NCBI RefSeq assembly: GCF_013283195.1
Contig: NZ_JABEKT010000001.1
Span: 1,028,795 to 1,092,794 of the forward strand
Length of the DNA stretch: 64,000 nt
Direction: 5' to 3'
Origin: Ensifer adhaerens
GTDB lineage: Bacteria > Pseudomonadota > Alphaproteobacteria > Rhizobiales > Rhizobiaceae
This document shows positions 56,676 to 64,000 of the stretch, piece after piece. A program made the translations under genes and the position numbers. The stretch's first letter is position 1; every line of letters starts with the position of its first letter. The notes under the pieces were generated by a model. That model made no database searches. It was not told the origin of the DNA and saw only the letters and a list, made by a program, of their open reading frames with translations.

Positions 56676-56816
56676 GAAACCTGTGCAAGCGGATTGCTGG
56701 CCACCACTAAAGCAAATCTTCCTAAACAGATGCTGAACCGGGAAAACGACTTTTGAATGAATGCTTTAAGTGGTCCTTCACCCCGTCCTGCTAAAGAAGG
56801 ACGCAATGCTCCATCC

Positions 56817-58061
56817 ATGACGTTTGGCACAATGCACCTGGTTCTGGTCTCCTCGCTCGTTCCCGTCGAAAATCCCGCTTCCGGTTTCGACATCGCCAAC
56901 CGTGCGCTGCTTGACGGTCTGCTTGCGCTCGGCCATCGGGTCAGTGTCGTCGGCTTCCTGCAGCCCGGACGCAAGCCCGCGCCTGGTTGCGAGATGCGCC
57001 TGCTCGGCGAGCTGGAGGTGACCAATGCCAAGGTTGGCCGTCGGCAAAAGTTGCGCTGGCTCGGGGCCGCCTTTCTCAACCGGACTTCCGTGTCTTCAGC
57101 CAAGATGCTCGGTGTATCGGCAGGCCGGATCCAGTCGATCCTGGACAGTCTCGCACCGTTCGATGGCCTGGTGCTCAACTCGGTGCAACTGCCTGCCGCC
57201 TTTGCGCAGGTCTTCCGCCCGTACCCTTCAATCTACGTCGCGCACAATGTCGAAGCCAATTCCGCATTGGAGAACGCCGAGCGCGCCAAGGGGGGCGTCG
57301 AGCGGCATCTGTTCAGGCGAGAGGCGGGTTATCTCGAACGCTACGAGCAGCAATTGGCACAAGACGCAGTGGCGTTGTGGACGTTTGCCGAAGCGGATCG
57401 TCTCGGTTTTGGTCGAGCGGTTGCCGATCGGGCGTTCGTGCTGCCTTTGGTGACGGGATGGGACGCGCCGGCCTGTCCGGATGTCCCGCGGCAACATGAC
57501 CTCGGGCTGATCGGAACCTGGAGTTGGCGGCCAAACCGGCTCGGTCTGGACTGGTTTCTGCACGAGGTCGTGCCGCATCTGCCGGGGGACATATCGATTG
57601 CAATTGCCGGCCAATTGGAGGCGACACCTGCCGTTTCACATCCCGGCATTCGTTTCGTCGGCCGCGTCCCGGACGCGCGCACCTTCGTTGCAGCGAGTGC
57701 AGTCGTGCCGCTGATCAGCCGCGGCGGCACCGGGGTCCAGCTGAAAAGCATCGAAACTTTTGAGCTCGGCATGCCGTCGGTTGCCACCGACGCTTCGTTG
57801 CGCGGCATCGAAACCATCCCGGCAAACTGCACCGCGAGCGATGATCCCGCGGAGTTCGCCCGGCTCTTGGTCGAAAAAGTTGGCCGCGCGCGAGCGGGCG
57901 CTTCGCAGCGCCTGGATGGAACGCTGTTCCACGAGTTCCAGAAGGTCCGGATGATGCAGGTGATGCGGGATGTCCTGCCCAACCTTGCCGTGCGCGGCAA
58001 AAGCGATCGCGCGGCGCGGCCTTCACATGCTCGATGGACCGTTCACGACGGAGGGCGGTGA
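56817..58061 (+). CDS. GT4-type (GT-B fold) glycosyltransferase
   Basis: This 414-residue transferase has an N-terminal domain beginning MHLVLVSSLVPVENPASGFD and a C-terminal nucleotide-sugar-binding domain (GLIGTWSWRPNRLGLDWFLH, PLISRGGTGVQLKSIETFEL). The start is uncertain: ATG 56757, 56817 and 56832 are in frame. 56817 is given as a compromise because the conserved part begins after it. It overlaps the wecG-like gene (TGATG), so these two are translated together. The target glycan is unknown. Confidence 0.8.
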   Translation: MTFGTMHLVLVSSLVPVENPASGFDIANRALLDGLLALGHRVSVVGFLQPGRKPAPGCEMRLLGELEVTNAKVGRRQKLRWLGAAFLNRTSVSSAKMLGVSAGRIQSILDSLAPFDGLVLNSVQLPAAFAQVFRPYPSIYVAHNVEANSALENAERAKGGVERHLFRREAGYLERYEQQLAQDAVALWTFAEADRLGFGRAVADRAFVLPLVTGWDAPACPDVPRQHDLGLIGTWSWRPNRLGLDWFLHEVVPHLPGDISIAIAGQLEATPAVSHPGIRFVGRVPDARTFVAASAVVPLISRGGTGVQLKSIETFELGMPSVATDASLRGIETIPANCTASDDPAEFARLLVEKVGRARAGASQRLDGTLFHEFQKVRMMQVMRDVLPNLAVRGKSDRAARPSHARWTVHDGGR

Positions 58062-58876
58062 TGACGGTTATGCCCACCGCCACGAACACATCTCTGTCGC
58101 AGCGGGTGATCCTCGGCATTCCGGTTGCCGATCCGGGCTGGGCGAATGCGTTCGACTTTGCCAACGACGCGGCGTCTCGCCCGACCGGTCAGGTCAGGAT
58201 CGCCTTTCTCAATGCGAACAACGCCAACTTGATGATGAAGGACGCCGAGTTTCGCGAGGTCCTTCGCCGCCAAGTCGTCTTCCCAGATGGACACGGCGTC
58301 GATATCGCCTCCTACGTGTTCCACGGCGACATGTTTCCGGCCAATCTGAATGGAACCGATTTCGTCCCGGCCCTCCTCACCCATATCGACCGGCCCATGC
58401 GGGTCGCGATGATCGGTGCGCGGCCGGACGTCTTGGTGCAGGCGGCGGAGAACCTTGGCAGACATGCGCCCTGGCATGAGTTCGTGCCGGTGTCAGACGG
58501 ATTCTTCGATCGCAACCGCTCGCGGGATATCCTTGCAGAGGTGCGGGCTTGCAAGGCGGATATTCTTATCGTTGCCATGGGGAGCCCGATGCAGGAAAAA
58601 TGGGTCGACGCCTATGTCGGTGCTCAGGATGCCCGGCTGGTGATCACCGTCGGCGCGCTGTTCGATTTTGTTGCCAATGCGATCCCGCGTGCGCCGAAGC
58701 TCATGCGCAGGCTTCGGCTCGAATGGCTTTACCGACTTGCCCTGGAGCCGAAACGCATGTGGCGACGCTATATTCTTGGCAATCCCCTGTTTCTTTGGCA
58801 TGTCGCTGTTCACAAGCTGACGGGCAGGGGGCGCAAGAATGTCGGCGAAGCCAGCCTTGGAGCGCGAAAATATTGA
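58061..58876 (+). CDS. WecG/TagA/CpsF-family glycosyltransferase (GT26)
   Basis: This 271-residue family 26 transferase shows the signature FLNANNANLMMKD and FPDGHGVDIAS near residues 50-80. The late motif is VAMGSPMQEKWVDAYVG. Enzymes of this family add ManNAc or a related sugar to an undecaprenyl-linked acceptor. ATG 58061 overlaps the previous stop and has GGAGGG upstream. Its stop overlaps the start of the next gene (TTGA). Confidence 0.88.
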   Translation: MTVMPTATNTSLSQRVILGIPVADPGWANAFDFANDAASRPTGQVRIAFLNANNANLMMKDAEFREVLRRQVVFPDGHGVDIASYVFHGDMFPANLNGTDFVPALLTHIDRPMRVAMIGARPDVLVQAAENLGRHAPWHEFVPVSDGFFDRNRSRDILAEVRACKADILIVAMGSPMQEKWVDAYVGAQDARLVITVGALFDFVANAIPRAPKLMRRLRLEWLYRLALEPKRMWRRYILGNPLFLWHVAVHKLTGRGRKNVGEASLGARKY

Positions 58877-59766
58877 CCCGCCCTTCCACGCGAACCGCTG
58901 TTGTGACCGCATCCTACGCCAATGATTTCGAGCGCTGTCGCCTGATGTGCGAGAGCATGGATCGCCGGCTGCAAGGGGACTGGGTGCATTATCTGCTGGT
59001 CGCCGATTTCGACGTGACGCTTTTCCGGCAACTCGAAGGATCTCGGCGGCAGGTCGTGAGCGAGCGCGACCTCTTGCCCTGGTGGTTGCGTCCCGTCACC
59101 GATCCCCTGTCGGGCGGGCGCCGGAAAATCTGGCTCAGCCCCTTTGGCCTGCCGTTGCGCGGCTGGCACGTGCAACAGCTTCGCCGTCTGGCGCTCGCGC
59201 GTCATATCGATGAACCGGCGATGTTTGCGGTGGATTCCGATGTGGTTTTCCTGAGGGATTTCGACCCCGCCACGCTCTGGCAGGATGGCCGCCTGACGCT
59301 TTACCGCAAGGATGCCGCGATTGACGCGAACATGCGATCGAACCATCTGGCGTGGCTTGCCCACTCCGACCGGCTTCTTGGCATCGGCCCCTATGCGCTG
59401 CCGGCCAACGATTATATCAACACCTTGATCGCCTGGCGCAGCGACACATGCCGTAAGCTGGTCGAGCACATCGAGGCGCTGCACGGACGCAACTGGGTGC
59501 GCGCGATCACCAAGACCCGCGCCTTTTCCGAATGCACGATCTATGGCCGCTTCGTCGACGAGGTGCTCGGCGGGGAAGGGCACATGCCGTCGCCCGATGC
59601 GCTGTGTCACGTGCTGTGGTTCGACGACAGCTATCGGCAGGGCATCGCAGGTCTGAGGGATTTCTTGAAGGATATGGCGCCGCACCAGATCGGCATCGGC
59701 GTGCAGTCGTTCGTGGGCCACGACCTGGACGATATCCGCAAGGCGGTCGTCGAACTCGCCGCCTGA
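58873..59766 (+). CDS. DUF6492-type putative glycosyltransferase
   Basis: This 297-residue protein has a GT-A-like pattern: AVVTASYANDFERCRLMCES near the N-terminus and FAVDSDVVFLRDFDP with a possible DSD metal motif near residue 115. It ends in IRKAVVELAA. The start is TTG 58873, overlapping the wecG stop with TTGGAG ten bases upstream. The family name is from memory and not checked. It forms a three-gene unit with the GT4 and WecG-like genes. Confidence 0.75.
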   Translation: MTRPSTRTAVVTASYANDFERCRLMCESMDRRLQGDWVHYLLVADFDVTLFRQLEGSRRQVVSERDLLPWWLRPVTDPLSGGRRKIWLSPFGLPLRGWHVQQLRRLALARHIDEPAMFAVDSDVVFLRDFDPATLWQDGRLTLYRKDAAIDANMRSNHLAWLAHSDRLLGIGPYALPANDYINTLIAWRSDTCRKLVEHIEALHGRNWVRAITKTRAFSECTIYGRFVDEVLGGEGHMPSPDALCHVLWFDDSYRQGIAGLRDFLKDMAPHQIGIGVQSFVGHDLDDIRKAVVELAA

Positions 59767-59778
59767 GCTTCGCGTCCG

Positions 59779-61074
59779 TCAGATGACCCGGTTGGCCGGC
59801 TTGGTGAGCGCCGTGTAGGTCAGGCCGAAGGATAGAACATACAACACAAGGAAGATCAAGTTGAGCGACGGCGCCCACCCAGCGACATCCGTCGTCGCCA
59901 TCAGCAACAGCGATAACAATCCGGCTTTCACCACGCCCGCGACGAGCAGATTGGCCATGCGGCGGACCGTGCGCCCGGTCGCGTAAAGCAATTCCGAATG
60001 ATACTCGATCAGATTGCGGAAAGAGGGCACCAGCAGGATCATCGCCACGATCGGTGCGGCGGCCGAAACATTGTGCCCAAGGCCGTTCGGGAAAACGTGG
60101 AGATAGATCGCCATCGCGGCAATGGCTGCGAACGAGGCTACCGCCACGGCAAGCTCGATCGACAGGCGTACCGGCCATCGGGCGATTGCGTCGGGCGTGC
60201 GCATGATCCGCTGGACGAGCAGTGTGTTGAACGAGCGCACGGGTAGGGCCGTCAGATCGGCGAGCCGCATCAGGATGGCATAGATGCCGGATACGGCCGG
60301 GCCGCCGATTGCCAGCACGACGATCTTGTCGAATTCCGACTGGACATAGAACAGAATCTCGGCGCCGGCGACCGAAACCGAATCGGCCCAGCGTCGCACA
60401 TAAAGCCGGGGCTGCCAGCGAAGGCGCACCCTTGGATAAAAGACGACCAGCGCGACGACGAGGCTGATGGCATTGGCAGCAAGATAAAACTGCGACCAGG
60501 CCGCGAGCGTCTTGGCCTGCAACAGCGCAAACAGAACGGCCGCTGCCGTACGGATGGCCGTGGCGATGACGACAAGCAGGGCACCGCGGCCGAACCGGCC
60601 AAGGCCGTTGAGAACGATGACCGCAGTTTCAAGACCGCGCCAACAGACGATCTCGGCGATCATGAAGGCCGCAAAGGTGCCGGCCGACATGTCGCGTGAA
60701 AAAAGCGCCAGGAAGGTGCCGGCGCAGATGAGTGCGATCAATGGCAGGGAAAGCAGCGCGCCCACAAGAAATCCGGCACTGTAGGTGCCAACCAGCAGCG
60801 GCTTGACCGTCGCCACACGGTAGAGTGGCGACATGAAGCCGAAGGCCAGCGCCCTGGAGATCATGATGCCGGCGGCCGACGCCGTGGCAAAGAGGCCGAA
60901 GTCGGAGATCGCAAGGGTATTGGCGATCGCGATAAAGTAGGCAAGCGACAGGACGAGGCGGCCCGCCGAGCCCCCCGTCATCGAGAGGTAGGCGTGGATA
61001 AGCGCCTGATGGCGAAGGTAAAGCGCTTTGATGCGAGGCAACAAGGTCCAGCTTCCATTAGTCCTTCTCCTCAT
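59779..61074 (-). CDS. Wzx-type polysaccharide flippase
   Basis: This 431-residue integral membrane protein has about 12 hydrophobic spans (GRLVLSLAYFIAIANTLAIS; LSLLLMATTDVAGWAPSLNL). It belongs to the MOP/Wzx superfamily that flips lipid-linked sugar units. It is convergent with the DUF6492-like gene (12 bases apart) and divergent from the Wzz-like gene. The ATG at 61074 has no good binding site; AGGAGAAGG lies just after it, so a downstream TTG start is possible. Confidence 0.82.
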   Translation of the reverse strand: MRRRTNGSWTLLPRIKALYLRHQALIHAYLSMTGGSAGRLVLSLAYFIAIANTLAISDFGLFATASAAGIMISRALAFGFMSPLYRVATVKPLLVGTYSAGFLVGALLSLPLIALICAGTFLALFSRDMSAGTFAAFMIAEIVCWRGLETAVIVLNGLGRFGRGALLVVIATAIRTAAAVLFALLQAKTLAAWSQFYLAANAISLVVALVVFYPRVRLRWQPRLYVRRWADSVSVAGAEILFYVQSEFDKIVVLAIGGPAVSGIYAILMRLADLTALPVRSFNTLLVQRIMRTPDAIARWPVRLSIELAVAVASFAAIAAMAIYLHVFPNGLGHNVSAAAPIVAMILLVPSFRNLIEYHSELLYATGRTVRRMANLLVAGVVKAGLLSLLLMATTDVAGWAPSLNLIFLVLYVLSFGLTYTALTKPANRVI

Positions 61075-61215
61075 ATGCGGGAATGTTTAATAAGGCGTGA
61101 GATTGGCCGGTTGCATGACCGCTTCTTTCGCCAAAATTAACCATTTGTTTTCCCTGTTTCCTTAGGTTGAGTTCACTATTCGGAATTCGCCATATCGGCA
61201 GCCGCGGGATAAGTC

Positions 61216-63267
61216 ATGTTCAACGTCGACGACGACAAACGCCCGGTTCCGCGTGCATCGTTGCTCGATATCTCAGCAGGGAGCTCGCGAACCTCGAAGC
61301 CGGCGACAGGATCGGACGCCGCGCTGCGTGCATCCTCAAGCGCGTCGTTGCTCAATCGCTTCGTCGAAGTCGATGAAGCTGCCGCGCAATCGCACACCGC
61401 CATCCGTCCGACATCCCAGGCTCGCGAATCCCAGCCAAAGGCAGCCCAACCGCAACCGCAGGCAGCCCAACCCAAGACAAGGTCGGCACCCAAGGCCGCC
61501 GCTACCCGCGCGCGACCCAAGCGCGCGCTCGGCGATGCCGGGGGCAGGATGGCGCGGTGGTTGGCGGGCAACGATGCGTCCGGCACCGGCGGTGGAGACA
61601 CGCCGCCTCCCGGCGACCGTCCCCTGGTCGATATCAAGGCCGTGCTTCGCTCCGTCTGGCAGCTTCGTTTCGTCATCGCCGCCACGACGGTTCTCGGCGC
61701 CGTCGCCGGCGTGGCGATCGCGCTGTCGACACCCAGCATCTACCTCTCGGAGAGCCGGCTCTATATCGACCCGCGCGAGGTGCGGCTGACGGATTCCGAT
61801 CTCTCCAAACAATCGCTGGCAACGGAAGGCATTCTTGCGCTTGTCGACAGCCAGCTCGAAGTGCTGCGCTCGCGCACCGTTATGGAGAAGGTCGCACGCG
61901 ATCTGGACCTGCAGAACGATAGCGAGTTTTCCGGAACCGGCGCAGCGGACGGCGAGGTGCCACCACGCACCCTGCAGAAGCTGAGCGACGCCATCCGCGT
62001 CTGGCGCGATCCCAAGACCTTCATCGCCATCGTCGAGGCGCAAAGCAGAAGCCCGGAGAGATCGGCGCAAATCGTGAACCACTTGGTCGAAACCTTCCTC
62101 GGCGAGGAGACGGCTGCGCAATCGGGCTTCTTCCAGAAGACGACCGCGGCTCTCGACCAGCGCATCGCCGGCCTCAAGTCCGAGCTCGACACTGCGGAAA
62201 AGGCGATCGAGGAGTATAAGGCGAGCAACGATATCGTTGGCGCAGGCGGCGAGCTGATTGCAGACAAGCAATTGCTCAGTCTCAGCGACCAGGTCGCGGC
62301 TGCCCGCAACCGCATTGCGGAAGCAAAGGCGAAGGCCGAAGTCTCCGGAAGGGTCCGGATCGACGATGTGCTGACGGGCGCGTTTCCCGAAGAGGTCGGT
62401 TCGATTGCGCTTGCCGAACTGCGCAAGCAATATGCCGCAACCCGGGCGCAACTGAGCTCGCTCGATGCAAGCCTCGGCCCCCGTCACCCGCAGCGCATCG
62501 CCGTCGTGCAGTCGCTGGATTCCTCCCGTGCCGAGATTGCCAACGAGCTGCGGCGTATCGCTGCCGCTTCGCAGACCGATCTCGAGCGTGCGCAGCGGGC
62601 GGAACAGGACCTCGTGAGGCAGTTTGCGGCACAGAAGGCCCGCCAGATCAACTCGTCCGGCGAAATGGTCGAGTTGCGTGAGCTGGAGAGAAATGCGGCA
62701 GCGACCCGCGAGATCTACGAATCCTTCCTGAAGCGCGCCAGCGAAACGCGCGAAGAAGAAAAGCTGACGACCAAGAACATCCGTGTCGTTTCGCGGGCGG
62801 AACCTGCACTGTTGCCCAAGGGGCCGTCGCGAAAGATCATCGTCATCGGCGCAACTTTGGCCGGTTTCTTCGCCGGCTTCGGTCTCGGTATCCTGCTCGG
62901 AATCTATCGCAGCCTGAACGGCTTGTTTGTCAGGCCGAAGGGCGGGCCGACGGAAACCGTCGACCCGGAGCCGCCGGAGCCCGGCACGGACCCGGATCCC
63001 TTGCCCGGCACACACAGTCAGCGGGAGGAGCAATTGCGCGAGATGGACCTGCCGCCGCCGTTCTCGCCGGCGGCGCACCACGCCCAGTCGCTGACCGCCG
63101 CCTATCTCGCTTCCCGCGAACTGGTGAAGCAGGAGCCCTCCGGCAAGCGCTCGCCTCGCGGTTTCGAACCTGACGAGGATGTCGGTATCGCCCAAGTTCA
63201 GGACGATCTTCGTGCGCTCAGGTCCCGCGTCGAGAGCTATTCCCGCCAGAAAGTCGCGCGTCGCTGA
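61216..63267 (+). CDS. Wzz/GumC-type polysaccharide co-polymerase
   Basis: This 683-residue inner-membrane protein starts with about 140 disordered residues rich in Q, P, A and R. The first membrane span is near residue 155 (FVIAATTVLGAVAGVAIALS). A long periplasmic coiled coil (about 290-510) carries a GNVR-like region (MVELRELERNAAATREIYES). A proline motif (LLPKGPSRK) precedes the second span (VIGATLAGFFAGFGLGILLG). The tail has no Walker motif, so the tyrosine kinase of ExoP/Wzc is absent. It would set chain length of the glycan made by the neighbours. Confidence 0.88.
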   Translation: MFNVDDDKRPVPRASLLDISAGSSRTSKPATGSDAALRASSSASLLNRFVEVDEAAAQSHTAIRPTSQARESQPKAAQPQPQAAQPKTRSAPKAAATRARPKRALGDAGGRMARWLAGNDASGTGGGDTPPPGDRPLVDIKAVLRSVWQLRFVIAATTVLGAVAGVAIALSTPSIYLSESRLYIDPREVRLTDSDLSKQSLATEGILALVDSQLEVLRSRTVMEKVARDLDLQNDSEFSGTGAADGEVPPRTLQKLSDAIRVWRDPKTFIAIVEAQSRSPERSAQIVNHLVETFLGEETAAQSGFFQKTTAALDQRIAGLKSELDTAEKAIEEYKASNDIVGAGGELIADKQLLSLSDQVAAARNRIAEAKAKAEVSGRVRIDDVLTGAFPEEVGSIALAELRKQYAATRAQLSSLDASLGPRHPQRIAVVQSLDSSRAEIANELRRIAAASQTDLERAQRAEQDLVRQFAAQKARQINSSGEMVELRELERNAAATREIYESFLKRASETREEEKLTTKNIRVVSRAEPALLPKGPSRKIIVIGATLAGFFAGFGLGILLGIYRSLNGLFVRPKGGPTETVDPEPPEPGTDPDPLPGTHSQREEQLREMDLPPPFSPAAHHAQSLTAAYLASRELVKQEPSGKRSPRGFEPDEDVGIAQVQDDLRALRSRVESYSRQKVARR

Positions 63268-63464
63268 ACCTCAGGATTTGCGGGTGTCATCAATGCGGCC
63301 CTTCAGTGATGAGAGGAAATGACGCTGCCTGCACTGTAAACGTGCGTCTGGCGATGCCTGCCCCTTGCATTTATGCGTTTGGGACAGCATAGGGCGCTTT
63401 GAGGCAATCGCCTTTCCCGAGGCGAATTAGAGTGTGCCACGAACAGGAAGCCAGGAGGAATGCC

Positions 63465-64000
63465 GTGACGACTGTGATTGATGGCAAGCAGGTCGCCGCT
63501 TCGGTTATCGAGGCCGTAAAATCCGCGACGCAAGCGCTTGAAGCGGATGCGGGCGTGCGTCCCGGTCTCGCGGTGGTGATCGTCGGCAACGATCCGGCCA
63601 GCCATGCCTACGTCTCCTCCAAGAGCAAAATGGCCAAGGAATGCGGCTTCCAGTCAGTCCAGCACACCCTGCCTGAGGACACGAGCCAGGACGATCTGGC
63701 GGCCCTCGTTGCCAAGCTCAACGCGGACGCCAGTATTCACGGCATTCTCGTCCAGCTGCCGCTGCCCAAGCATCTCAATTCCGAGCCGATCATCCAGTCG
63801 ATCCTGCCGGAAAAGGACGTGGACGGTCTGCATGTGGTCAACGCCGGCAAGCTGGCGACCGGCGATCTCGAAGGCGGTCTGGTTTCCTGTACGCCCGCCG
63901 GCGCGATGGTGTTCGTGCGCCAGACCCACAGTGAGGACCTTTCGGGCCTGAACGCAGTTGTCATCGGCCGCTCGAACCTTTTCGGCAAGCCGATGGCGGC
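63465..64000 (+). CDS. folD: FolD, methylenetetrahydrofolate dehydrogenase/cyclohydrolase (5' part)
   Basis: This is the first 178 codons of a bifunctional folate enzyme; the gene runs off the window. The start is GTG 63465 with AGGAGG six bases upstream; an ATG at 63460 meets a stop after one codon. Motifs are [20 protein letters not shown] (active-site Tyr and Lys), [25 protein letters not shown] and [11 protein letters not shown]. It makes 10-formyl-THF from 5,10-methylene-THF with NADP. It is unrelated to motility and marks the end of the cluster. The 197-base gap before it shows no other feature. Confidence 0.95.
   Translation, partial: MTTVIDGKQVAASVIEAVKSATQALEADAGVRPGLAVVIVGNDPASHAYVSSKSKMAKECGFQSVQHTLPEDTSQDDLAALVAKLNADASIHGILVQLPLPKHLNSEPIIQSILPEKDVDGLHVVNAGKLATGDLEGGLVSCTPAGAMVFVRQTHSEDLSGLNAVVIGRSNLFGKPMA

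Noticed and set aside
61336-63195. Minus-strand open frame of 619 codons opposite the Wzz-like gene
   Set aside because: The plus strand has two membrane spans and the GNVR-like region; the antisense frame has no domain.

Overview
The window is a compact, high-GC stretch of an alphaproteobacterial chromosome. Gene order and protein families point to the Rhizobiaceae, closest in layout to the Sinorhizobium/Ensifer motility region. Diagnostic genes are the rhizobial regulators visN, visR and rem, the motor genes motC and motE, an icpA-cheS-cheY1-cheA-cheW-cheR-cheB-cheY2-cheD-cheT operon, and flagellin export regulators flaF and flbT. The species assignment is inference. The flagellins (305, 305 and 322 aa) are as short as I remember Agrobacterium/Rhizobium ones to be, shorter than S. 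meliloti FlaA.

Layout. (1) 1-3796: the end of an L-rhamnose catabolic operon (rhaT tail, permeases rhaP and rhaQ, mutarotase rhaU, kinase rhaK). (2) 4474-12958: a ten-gene chemotaxis operon headed by a soluble globin-fold receptor. (3) 13420-17421: fliF, then the master regulators visN and visR. (4) 17434-22776, minus strand: motA, fliM, fliN, fliG, flhB and a hypothetical gene. (5) 22961-32707, plus strand: a DUF1217-type gene, flgF, fliI, hypothetical, flgB, flgC, fliE, flgG, flgA, flgI, motE, flgH, fliL, fliP. (6) 33089-35014, minus strand: a TPR plus O-GlcNAc-transferase-like (GT41) gene that faces away from three tandem flagellin genes (35407-38804). (7) 39257-45341: a FliH-like gene, motB, motC, fliK/motD, a lytic transglycosylase, then rem. 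(8) 45434-55644: flgE, flgK, flgL, flaF, flbT, flgD, fliQ, flhA, fliR and four small genes resembling fliJ, flgJ, flgN and fliL. (9) 55683-63267: six surface-glycan genes (GT2, GT4, WecG/TagA, a DUF6492-like putative transferase, a Wzx-type flippase, a Wzz/GumC-type co-polymerase). (10) 63465-64000: the start of folD.

How it works together. By analogy with S. meliloti, VisN/VisR activate rem, Rem activates the basal body, hook and motor operons, and flagellin and chemotaxis genes come last. The sequence agrees: six flagellar operon heads share an upstream TTCGCRCAAG-N9-CTA-like motif, and the three flagellin genes (with a partial version before icpA) share GTTAACC boxes and a structured leader that starts GCATGA. 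FlaF and FlbT are well placed to act on those flagellin leaders.

Most interesting points: the two shared regulatory motif families; a GT41 glycosyltransferase gene beside the flagellins that could modify them; a chemoreceptor globin domain that seems to lack the heme-ligating histidine; an FG-repeat linker in FliN; a hairpin-bearing intergenic repeat with a compensatory base change between its two copies; a gene-conversion tract between two flagellin genes; and several conserved, poorly named genes that may be the missing FliH, FliJ, FlgN and a second FliL. No tRNA, rRNA, CRISPR array or insertion sequence was recognised.
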